Notes under the pieces: generated by a model
The model's database searches: none
Seen by the model: the letters and a program-made list of their open reading frames with translations, nothing else
Told to the model about the DNA's origin: nothing
From: Deltaproteobacteria bacterium
Lineage (GTDB): Bacteria; Bdellovibrionota; UBA1018
Direction: 5' to 3'
Length of the DNA stretch: 6,508 bases
Assembly: GCA_016194835.1 (NCBI GenBank)
Contig: JACQAU010000357.1
Location: 1 to 6,508 of the forward strand
Shown: piece by piece, positions 1 to 5,857 of the stretch
Numbering within the stretch: position 1 is the stretch's first letter
Layout of the letters: every line of letters begins with the position of its first letter
Program-made: the position numbers and the translations under genes

Positions 1-967
1 CTCTCACCAAGTCGCTTCTGATCCAGGTTGGGGGGCTGACTTCCTTGGCGGCTATTTTTAAGGCTCTACCTGTTTCCTCTAGTTGAAACCACTCACCCTT
101 CCAAGTTTTTACAATATATCGCAATTGATGGTTTGCTCTTCCTAAAACTGAATAATTCAATCCTGGACCAGCTCTCAAAGGTGAATTGTTATATTTTGGT
201 TCTACAATAAATTGAGGGATGATTTTGATTTCCGGCTTAATATTTGCAGTGTTGTCTTCGTTTATAGCGGCTATTTGTTCCGTACTCATTGAGTCTTTTT
301 CTACCTTGTCTATTATATTTTCTGGTATATTTTCTGGAATATGTTCTAGCGCTTGCAATTGAGCTGGTACTTGCATTTGTGTTTGCGTCGTTTGTATATC
401 TGGTTGTGCGGCTAAAAGAGAAGGGGCTGGGATAATTTCAGATCCTGCTTGGCTTTGCATATCAGCGCTATCTTCACCAGATGTAACTGGAGATGTGACT
501 GGTGACGAATTTTTTAATGCAACATTTTGTGTTTTTTTAGGTGATAAACTTTGTGCTTTTGATAAAAGTTCATAACTTTGCATATAAAGAAAGTATCCAG
601 ATACAAGCATAAATGGCAAAGTAACTCCAATTGCAGCCTTGATCCACTGTCTTGGTCTTTTCTCTGTTTTTAATTCTGGTAGTGGTTTTGGGAGCTCTGT
701 TAAAGAAGTGTTTGTTCTTTTTAGTGCTGGTTTTATTGTTGGTTTTAAGGCTACCTGTGGTGCAGTTTTAGTAATTTCTTCTAGGTTTTTTGTGTGTAAT
801 ACTTCCTCGTCAGGTGGCGCACCATCAACTTTTATTAAGTTTACATCCGAACGTCGCACTAGTGCAAATCCGTTACACATATAGCAGCTAGAAAACGACC
901 ACCCAGGATTTAATTTTTCATCAGAAACACTTAGCGTCGCACCACAATGAGGGCAATCCCATCTCAT
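1..967 (-). CDS. Zinc-ribbon, single-TM, SH3-like domain protein (C-terminus cut by window edge)
   Basis: I translated this reading frame by hand from the minus strand. It is open from the ATG at 967 to the left edge (322 codons), so the C-terminus is missing. The N-terminus is a treble-clef-like zinc ribbon with two CxxC knuckles (C5/C8 and C28/C31), similar to the MJ0042-type ribbons on many deltaproteobacterial membrane proteins. A charged, proline-rich stretch follows, then one hydrophobic helix at about residues 109-129 preceded by KRPRQWIK. The basic residues before the helix predict the ribbon in the cytosol and the rest outside. After a Gln/Ser/Pro-rich linker (about 130-245), residues 249-322 resemble a bacterial SH3 domain (SH3_3/SH3b-like): LRAGPG near 264-269, a KGEWFQL strand and a terminal WIRSDLV. 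SH3b domains often bind peptidoglycan. An AGGAG at 974-978 lies 6 nt before the ATG and supports the start. A role in linking an envelope signal to a cytosolic partner is inference; the exact function is unknown. Confidence 0.85.
   Translation of the reverse strand, partial: MRWDCPHCGATLSVSDEKLNPGWSFSSCYMCNGFALVRRSDVNLIKVDGAPPDEEVLHTKNLEEITKTAPQVALKPTIKPALKRTNTSLTELPKPLPELKTEKRPRQWIKAAIGVTLPFMLVSGYFLYMQSYELLSKAQSLSPKKTQNVALKNSSPVTSPVTSGEDSADMQSQAGSEIIPAPSLLAAQPDIQTTQTQMQVPAQLQALEHIPENIPENIIDKVEKDSMSTEQIAAINEDNTANIKPEIKIIPQFIVEPKYNNSPLRAGPGLNYSVLGRANHQLRYIVKTWKGEWFQLEETGRALKIAAKEVSPPTWIRSDLVR
315..350 (-). repeat. Three 12-bp in-frame tandem units in the zinc-ribbon gene
   Basis: On the plus strand the units are ATATTTTCTGGT, ATATTTTCTGGA and a degenerate ATATGTTCTAGC. 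On the coding strand they encode PENI, PENI and LEHI-like tetrapeptides in the extracytoplasmic linker. Unit length is a multiple of three, so gain or loss of units keeps the frame and only changes linker length. Confidence 0.7.
479..502 (-). repeat. Two 12-bp in-frame tandem units (PVTS linker)
   Basis: AGATGTAACTGG is followed directly by AGATGTGACTGG (11 of 12 identical). On the coding strand they give the repeated SPVTSPVTS linker of the zinc-ribbon protein, just outside the membrane segment. Confidence 0.65.
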
Positions 968-1291
968 ACTAATCTCCTAATAAAATACACGAAAAGAAAT
1001 GAATCATCTCATCCCATTTTCTGTCTACTGTTTGATAAACTTTTATTACACAGACGTAATATATTTTTTTTATCACTCTAATATTAGGTTCTCAAATATA
1101 GGATATTATCGTCAATGGGCAGTATTTTCTGTGGGCAAAAACTGCATTTGTAAAAAATTACCTATTAGATTTACTTCATTACTCAGTCTGAAATTTTGCT
1201 ACTTTTCTGGGCAAGTTTACCTTAAATCAAATATTCCACTTGTGGCAGAAACCACCAAGCGATAAACTTGTCCCAAAGGGTGGGTAGTTTT
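968..1291. other. Divergent intergenic region with promoters and small hairpins
   Basis: This 324-bp gap separates the divergent zinc-ribbon and lipoprotein genes and should hold both promoters. On the minus strand a weak candidate is TTGAGA (1090-1095) and TAAAAA (1067-1072), 17 bp apart. A hairpin can form from GCAGT-A-TTTT (1119-1128) with AAAA-ACTGC (1137-1145). Close to the lipoprotein start, CTTGTGG (1239-1245), CCACCAAG (1252-1259) and CTTG plus GGGTGGG (1267-1284) can pair in alternative ways. The 88-codon open frame at 999-1265 has no good ribosome site and reads like translated AT-rich spacer, so I do not call it a gene. Confidence 0.4.
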
Positions 1292-2266
1292 ATGAAAAAT
1301 ATCATTTTTGTATTTATCATTTTGTTTATTGGCGCTATGGCTTTGTCTGCTTGCGGTAAAGGAACCGCTAAAATGACACTTGCTGTGTCTTTTTCTGGAT
1401 CCGGAAAAACTGTTTTGAAATCAGATAGCATGGTTAGAAGCATTGTACAGCAGCTCTCAACTTCCACTCCTTGTACTCCGGGCGCCACAAAGGACAACCC
1501 AGGAACTACAGCCGGCTTAGACTGTGACGGTGATGGTGGAGTAGTTGCATATCAAACACCAACCAGTTATATTATTGCCTTCAAAAGTCTTTATCTAGAT
1601 TCAGGTACCGAAAAATTATATTTAATTAAATTTGATAGCTTAGACAAAATCACCTCAGATGGAGTAAAGAGCTTTACCAGCCTGAGCACTTCAGTTGATG
1701 TGCCAGTTCCAACAGAAATGTCGTCTTTTAGCCCAAAGAAAGTTGGATTTGAGATTTATTATTTTCAGCTAAAGTTAAAGATTTATGGCCAAGAAAAAGA
1801 AATACGTATTTATATGTCAGATGATGATTTCTCCTCTGAGGGTTCCAAGGGCCACCATCAAGGAGATATAACTTATTTTGATGATTCAGGTATCGAGCAC
1901 TGGGCCCGCGGGGGGTATAACTGGTTCAGTGAGCCAACAACGACTCTGGCTCGTGGGGAGTTTGCAAACGGAGTAGCCGGGCAAGATCCAGAAACTGGAC
2001 ATAAGCGAGGTATGTTCGGTGATGCCAGTTTTTGGAACGGCAGTACATTTGCGCAAGGGGCTACAAAAGATTATTTTGTATCAGAAGATGATCTACCTAG
2101 CAGTGAAAAGGCAATCACAGTAACTTTTGATATCAGCAATACATGGTTCTACGAGAATTTCAATGATACTTACCCATCCAGTTTTGACCCATGCCAGGGC
2201 AGCTCTTTAGAGGCCTGTGGTGGGGAGTGGGCACCTCTGCTCCCAACGATTAGTGTAAATAATTAG
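1292..2266 (+). CDS. Sec/SPII lipoprotein of unknown family (324 aa)
   Basis: I place the start at the ATG at 1292. The frame can be extended to a TTG at 1268, but the ATG gives a compact signal peptide: MK, a hydrophobic core (residues 4-17) and the lipobox LSAC at 18-21, so C21 should be lipidated by Lgt and exposed by LspA. The ribosome site is poor (AAGGGTGGG, 1276-1284). The mature part has no family I recognise. It contains a low-complexity loop bounded by C61 and C78 that ends in DCDGDGG (77-83), resembling an Asp-rich calcium loop. A beta-rich middle section follows, then Gly/Trp/His-rich segments, then a second Cys pair near the C-terminus (DPCQ and EACGG) before the motif WAPLLPTISV. 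The four mature cysteines suggest disulfides in an oxidising periplasm or on the cell surface. The residue following the lipid Cys is Gly, not Asp, so there is no Asp+2 inner-membrane retention signal. Function is unknown. Confidence 0.85.
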   Translation: MKNIIFVFIILFIGAMALSACGKGTAKMTLAVSFSGSGKTVLKSDSMVRSIVQQLSTSTPCTPGATKDNPGTTAGLDCDGDGGVVAYQTPTSYIIAFKSLYLDSGTEKLYLIKFDSLDKITSDGVKSFTSLSTSVDVPVPTEMSSFSPKKVGFEIYYFQLKLKIYGQEKEIRIYMSDDDFSSEGSKGHHQGDITYFDDSGIEHWARGGYNWFSEPTTTLARGEFANGVAGQDPETGHKRGMFGDASFWNGSTFAQGATKDYFVSEDDLPSSEKAITVTFDISNTWFYENFNDTYPSSFDPCQGSSLEACGGEWAPLLPTISVNN

Positions 2267-2320
2267 GGCTTAACGAAATAAACATCGTACTCTTTTTAAC
2301 CCCCAATATTTTGTTTACAT

Positions 2321-2362
2321 ATCTGTTCGCTGTAGCAGTAACGTTACTGTCACTGTTACTGA
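2321..2362. repeat. Fold-back motif in the 5' flank of gene A
   Basis: The centre is a perfect 14-bp palindrome, CAGTAACGTTACTG (2336-2349). The right half (2343-2362) is the exact reverse complement of a 20-nt stretch in the Ser/Asn/Asp repeat of gene A (3521-3540). The left half (2321-2343) matches 5843-5865, the left edge of the partial gene A copy, at 22 of 23 positions. It therefore links three places in the window. It is not followed by a T-run, so it does not look like a terminator. Confidence 0.7.
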
Positions 2363-2406
2363 ATATATTCCAAATATATCAATATGTTATCTATATAATA
2401 TTTAAA

Positions 2407-2435
2407 TTGTCAACTACTAATTTTTAAAGTAACAT
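2407..2435 (+). promoter_or_regulatory. Sigma-70-like promoter for gene A
   Basis: A -35-like TTGTCA (2407-2412) and a -10-like TAACAT (2430-2435) are separated by exactly 17 bp. Transcription would start near 2442, leaving a leader of about 36 nt that contains the AAGGGGA ribosome site (2462-2468). An upstream TATAAT at 2394-2399 has no matching -35 box. Confidence 0.4.
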
Positions 2436-2477
2436 TGTATATTATGTTGTTTAATTCTTTTAAGGGGACTTTTAAGA

Positions 2478-4202
2478 ATGAATATAAGACTTATTTTTGA
2501 AAAAACCGTAGTTTTACTGATTGTATTTAATTTATGTTTTTCGCCTGCCTTTTTTACACAGAGTGCATATAGCCAAGGCCAAGATCCATATTACATGCAG
2601 CTTAGACAAATTTACAGTAACGCAGCTGATGCCGCCGATGATGCAGCCGAAAGCAGTGAGACGCTAACGTATATTTGGGGTGGAGTGGCAGTTGTATGTC
2701 TTGGACTGTGTATAGCGTCGCTGGCGGGTTCTGGTCTGATAAGCGGTGGAGGAGATAAATATATTTGTATGATTGCCAGCATGGGAGCTGGAATTGCAGA
2801 AATGATAATGACCAAGAATGTTCAAAATTCGATGATGAGTATCTTAGCTCCGCCAATGATTGTTGCTGCAGGAAACTATAGTGGATCTAATAAACCTAAG
2901 GACTCACCTGCAACTGCTGCTGCAACTGCGGGGGGGGTGGGGAGTGCGAAGCCCAGTGTGGTTACTTCCACCGGTGTCTATGAAAGTAGAAAAGCTGTTG
3001 TTATACCGACATTGAAGGGAGGGACAGTTGAGAGCCAAGGGCCAATCAGAGATACGATAATTGGTACGTTGCCAAGGCAATTACCAGATATACGTTCTTT
3101 TGGTATACCAAGTGGTGATACATTTGCTGGCGGAGTTACGAGCCCGGGGGGTTTAGATTTTTCTGGACATGTGCCACCTGCCGAGACTCCTACTAACACT
3201 GCATCTGTTCCAGAACCACCAGATTCCAGCAAATTTCCTGGTTCAAATTCACAGGGTGCACCAAAAACAGAATCAACAACAAACAAACCCCCAGAAAAAG
3301 GCGAATCCAAAGACATCGCCTGCTGCTTAACAGCAGCTATGGCTCTTATTCAGACTTTTATGAAATACCAAAGTGCACAAGAGCAAAGAGATTCTGCAGA
3401 AGAAAATAGAGATAAAGTAACCCAACTAGACGCGTCATATAGACAACAACAACAAATGAAAGCGATGCAAGCCAAACGCAAATCATCGGCTGCAACCGCG
3501 GCAGCAACTGCGAACAGTGACAGTAACAGTGACAGTAACGGTAACAGTCAACAGAAAACAGTTCAGTCAGCGGGCTATGCCGTTTCGGGTTTAAAACCCA
3601 TGGCCGCAACTGCTGCAGCAAATACAAATGCCCTCTATAAATCAACACAAAACTGTTCTTTGAGCAGAAAAAATACAAATACAAATTCACTACTGAGCTG
3701 CGCTATTGCAAATGAACCAAGATTACCAAAAATTATTACAACTCCTTACTTTCAAGGCTTATTTGCAAAAGTTACACATCAAAATTTTGGTGATTTTATT
3801 CGCAATTCCCATTCATCACCTGCCGAAGCCGTAGCCGAAGCCCTTAGACCAAAAATTGGCTTACAAAAATCCTATAAACTTGCAAATTACCTAACAAATT
3901 TAAACAAAGAAATCGCACTGAAATATCAAAATCAACAACCCACAACACCAACTTTAATGAAAGACATTGCAAAAAATCTAACTCCAACAGGGCAAACCGA
4001 AGCGCAATTACCAGCCTTTGGTAAAACTACAATTGCGGCAATTGGCAATACAAACGAAAATTACTTGTTTTACAATAAAACATCATCTCGTTATTTGTAT
4101 CGATCACCGGATTCGATTGCTGAAGATAAGAGTATTAATCTTTTTGATCGTGTCAGTAGTCGTTACGAGCTGTTTTACCGCAAAATCTTGTTGTCTAAGT
4201 AG
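2478..4202 (+). CDS. Exported low-complexity protein of unknown family ('gene A', 574 aa)
   Basis: The start is supported by AAGGGGA (2462-2468), 9 nt upstream. Residues 1-32 form a Sec signal peptide (charged start, core TVVLLIVFNLCF, likely cut after AYS32). A short Ala/Asp-rich helix follows (about 47-60). Two hydrophobic segments come next, at about 64-88 (Gly/Ala/Cys-rich) and 94-112, and may form a membrane hairpin. Residues about 130-275 are a Pro/Ser/Thr/Gly-rich, probably disordered linker. A hydrophobic patch (CCLTAAMALIQTF) runs into a charged, Gln-rich probable coiled coil (about 300-335). The motif ATAAATA occurs at 145-151 and 339-345 and in variant form at 377-383. NSDSNSDSNGN lies at 346-356. 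Residues about 400-491 look helical. The last 83 residues (492-574) are the part duplicated at 5858-6227. I do not recognise a family. The composition suggests an envelope-anchored or surface-extending protein, but this is inference. Confidence 0.85.
   Translation: MNIRLIFEKTVVLLIVFNLCFSPAFFTQSAYSQGQDPYYMQLRQIYSNAADAADDAAESSETLTYIWGGVAVVCLGLCIASLAGSGLISGGGDKYICMIASMGAGIAEMIMTKNVQNSMMSILAPPMIVAAGNYSGSNKPKDSPATAAATAGGVGSAKPSVVTSTGVYESRKAVVIPTLKGGTVESQGPIRDTIIGTLPRQLPDIRSFGIPSGDTFAGGVTSPGGLDFSGHVPPAETPTNTASVPEPPDSSKFPGSNSQGAPKTESTTNKPPEKGESKDIACCLTAAMALIQTFMKYQSAQEQRDSAEENRDKVTQLDASYRQQQQMKAMQAKRKSSAATAAATANSDSNSDSNGNSQQKTVQSAGYAVSGLKPMAATAAANTNALYKSTQNCSLSRKNTNTNSLLSCAIANEPRLPKIITTPYFQGLFAKVTHQNFGDFIRNSHSSPAEAVAEALRPKIGLQKSYKLANYLTNLNKEIALKYQNQQPTTPTLMKDIAKNLTPTGQTEAQLPAFGKTTIAAIGNTNENYLFYNKTSSRYLYRSPDSIAEDKSINLFDRVSSRYELFYRKILLSK
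2930..2937 (+). repeat. G8 homopolymer inside gene A
   Basis: Eight G residues, followed by T and four more G, lie in codons 151-155 (Ala-Gly-Gly-Val-Gly) at the start of the disordered linker. The rest of the window is AT-rich. A slip of one base would frameshift the protein after the predicted membrane segments. Confidence 0.6.
3513..3536 (+). repeat. Two 12-bp in-frame units (NSDS) in gene A
   Basis: AACAGTGACAGT is repeated twice and followed by a related AACGGTAACAGT, encoding NSDS-NSDS-NGNS at residues 346-357. The repeat contains the CAGTAACG sequence (3533-3540), which is also found at 2336-2343 and 5858-5865. Confidence 0.7.
3533..4202 (+). repeat. Direct repeat, long arm (3' part of gene A)
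   Basis: This segment of gene A is repeated in the same orientation at 5858-6227 on the far side of the ATPase gene. Relative to it, the second arm lacks a net 27 bp within 3579-3623 and exactly 273 bp (3678-3950). The final 252 bp (3951-4202) differ at 14 positions by hand alignment, about 94% identity. Similarity stops at the stop codon. Confidence 0.85.
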
Positions 4203-4286
4203 AGCATTAAGATTAAGAGCAATTCGTGTTTTTGAAGTAATAAAATCTCCTGCTAATTTTTGCTTAACTTTTTTTCCTATAATCAT

Positions 4287-5666
4287 TTATAAATGGGATA
4301 TTTGAATCTGCAAAATACGAGGCAGCTGTTGAACTAGGTAAAGAGGTAGTGAAACCAATTCGTACGAATGGGCAGGTATAGACAGCGATGAAGCATTGAC
4401 TCTGCATACAGATGGCTGATCGGCGTTGAAGCGAACTGCAATTGGAAATTTTTTTGACGCCATGAAAAAATGAAGTGACTTTAGTGTTCCAGTTTTCCCT
4501 GCCTTTACCTCCACTGGAACAACTTGTGGGCCTTGCACAATCACGTAGTCTACTTCTGCGCTGGCGCTTTTTTCTATCCTTTCCCAATAATAAAGTTCGG
4601 GGTCAACGTAGGATGGTTGTAAATATAAAAGATGTTGTCCGATGAATTGTTCACAAACAGGACCACGATTTACTATCAAATGCTTTGGGTTATCTGGAAG
4701 CTCAAAAATTCTTAAGCCGGTAGCTGAACTGACAAGTCCGACGTCAAGAAAAAGAACTTTGAAATTTCGGTTATCTGCTTCGGCTCCTAAGGGAAGGCCA
4801 TTGCCGAAAGTTCTTCTAGCTTTTATGCCAACTCTAGCTTGGCACAAAAGTTGAAGAGATTTTGAAAGTTGTCTAGAATGTTCATAAGAGTCGATTTCTG
4901 TGTATTTAAATTTTTTTCCAATCATTCTAGGTATGGCTAGAAACACTTTGTTAAGAACTTGAATGTCTATTCTCTTTCTGTATTTATTAAAATCATCTTT
5001 GTATGTTGAGAGAATGCTTTGTTTTATTTGATCTGCCTCCAAGAAAGATTGGGTTTGGATATATCGCATTACTGCTTCCGGCATTCCGCCAATAATCTGA
5101 AATTCGCGCACAAGATTTAGCAGCTTTTTATGAATAGGCTCTGGGATTGTGTTTTTAGAAATCACGTATTGTCTAAGGAATTCAATAAGTCCAGATTCAC
5201 TTCTTGCAAGCAAATACTCCTCAAATGAGACTGGCCCCAGATGTTTGTACTCAATGCGTCCTACTGGCATTGAAAATTCATGCTCTGCAAGTAACAGATC
5301 TAAAAGAGATCCAGCTGCAATCACTGCTAAATTTGGTAAACTTTCATAAAAGAACCTTAATTTTGCAAACAATTTGGGGGCAGCTTGTATTTCATCCAAG
5401 AAAATAAGTGTCTTTTCTGGAGTGAGTCTACGTCCAAAATAAGCTTCCAGTAACTGCAATGTTTTCTTTGGATTATTGTGCTGAAATAAGTCTTCTATTT
5501 CTGGGGATTCTTCAAGGTTAAGCTCAATAAAATCTGAGAAATGGGTTTTTCCTAGCCAACGAACTATGAATGACTTCCCTACTTGACGAGCTCCTCTGAT
5601 TACTAAAGGTTTTCTATTTGGATTTTTAGACCATTCTACTAGGTCATTTTGTATAAATCTGTCCAT
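4287..5666 (-). CDS. AAA_14 / DUF4143 family ATPase (459 aa)
   Basis: The protein looks full length for this family. Residues 1-24 are the usual amphipathic lead-in, followed by Walker A GARQVGKS (25-32), Walker B LIFLDE (87-92) and a sensor-1-like VIAAGSLL (115-122). A helical middle section contains the family-typical FEEYL and GGMPEAV motifs. The C-terminal DUF4143 domain has an E371-x-D373 and E386-V-K388 arrangement, like a PD-(D/E)xK nuclease fold. Members are P-loop ATPases of largely unknown function. They are often present in many copies, move between distant bacteria and archaea, and are suspected to act on DNA or in conflict systems. The gene is convergent with gene A (84 bp apart) and stands alone. 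The ATG at 5666 has no Shine-Dalgarno, and the predicted promoter lies so close that the mRNA would be almost leaderless. No key residue is missing, so it should be active. Confidence 0.92.
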   Translation of the reverse strand: MDRFIQNDLVEWSKNPNRKPLVIRGARQVGKSFIVRWLGKTHFSDFIELNLEESPEIEDLFQHNNPKKTLQLLEAYFGRRLTPEKTLIFLDEIQAAPKLFAKLRFFYESLPNLAVIAAGSLLDLLLAEHEFSMPVGRIEYKHLGPVSFEEYLLARSESGLIEFLRQYVISKNTIPEPIHKKLLNLVREFQIIGGMPEAVMRYIQTQSFLEADQIKQSILSTYKDDFNKYRKRIDIQVLNKVFLAIPRMIGKKFKYTEIDSYEHSRQLSKSLQLLCQARVGIKARRTFGNGLPLGAEADNRNFKVLFLDVGLVSSATGLRIFELPDNPKHLIVNRGPVCEQFIGQHLLYLQPSYVDPELYYWERIEKSASAEVDYVIVQGPQVVPVEVKAGKTGTLKSLHFFMASKKFPIAVRFNADQPSVCRVNASSLSIPAHSYELVSLPLYLVQQLPRILQIQISHL

Positions 5667-5677
5667 AATATGGTATA

Positions 5678-5702
5678 ATTTTAGACATTTATTGTCTAAA
5701 AT
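5678..5702. promoter_or_regulatory. Perfect inverted repeat, candidate operator
   Basis: ATTTTAGACA (5678-5687) and TGTCTAAAAT (5693-5702) are perfect inverted arms around the 5-nt centre TTTAT. The 25-bp size and overlap with the promoter fit a dimeric repressor site. A DNA-binding ATPase acting on its own promoter is one possibility (inference). There is no T-run suited to a terminator for either strand. Confidence 0.6.
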
Positions 5703-5706
5703 ACAA
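5678..5706 (-). promoter_or_regulatory. Promoter of the DUF4143 ATPase, giving a near-leaderless transcript
   Basis: Read on the minus strand, TTGTAT (5701-5706) and TAAAAT (5678-5683) are 17 bp apart. Transcription would begin near 5671, only about 5 nt before the ATG at 5666. The spacer and -10 box are made almost entirely of the palindrome at 5678-5702, so a protein bound there would block the promoter. Confidence 0.45.
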
Positions 5707-5857
5707 GGTTATTATCTCTTTATATAAATACAGGCTCTGGTAGTCCTACTGTTGTTTGTTACTATCAGTGCCGGAGTAACTTTTAGATCTAATAACATAT
5801 CCGCCTGAAATACTACACTTAAGCTCTGTTCTGTTTTCTGAGATCTGTTCGCTGTAA
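5703..5857. other. Intergenic stretch ending at the repeat junction
   Basis: No gene is supported here. It holds a small inverted repeat GTTACT/AGTAAC (around 5758-5780) and the 10-bp palindrome TTAGATCTAA (around 5782-5793). Near the right end is CTGTTTTCTG (5831-5840), the reverse complement of CAGAAAACAG at 5877-5886 inside the gene A copy. Together with CTGTT/AACAG (5845-5849 / 5868-5872) this can fold into a long interrupted hairpin across the left boundary of the copy. The last 15 bases match the 5' flank of gene A (2321-2335) at 14 of 15 positions. Confidence 0.5.

Noticed and set aside
639..884. 81-codon plus-strand open frame
   Set aside because: It is the antisense shadow of the zinc-ribbon gene, which has a clear domain structure and ribosome site on the minus strand.
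999..1265. 88-codon plus-strand open frame in the divergent intergenic region
   Set aside because: No convincing ribosome site, AT-rich translated composition (many F, Y, I), and it would fill the region that should hold two promoters and the lipoprotein leader.
1388..1420. GSGKT in the lipoprotein looked like a P-loop
   Set aside because: The position five residues before the Gly-Lys-Thr is Ser instead of Gly/Ala, it lies just after a lipid anchor, and no Walker B follows.
2267..2310. Possible terminator after the lipoprotein gene (GGGCTTAA with TTAACCC)
   Set aside because: It has a bulged stem and a loop of more than 20 nt, with no T-run after the right arm.
4213..4275. Possible terminator after gene A: TTAA-GA-GCAA pairing with TTGC-TTAA, followed by T7
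   Set aside because: The stem is weak and AT-rich with a bulge, and the loop is nearly 40 nt. The T-run alone is not enough to call it.
4018..4305. Plus-strand frame repeated at 6043-6246
   Set aside because: This is an out-of-frame reading of the duplicated gene A end, so it is a shadow.
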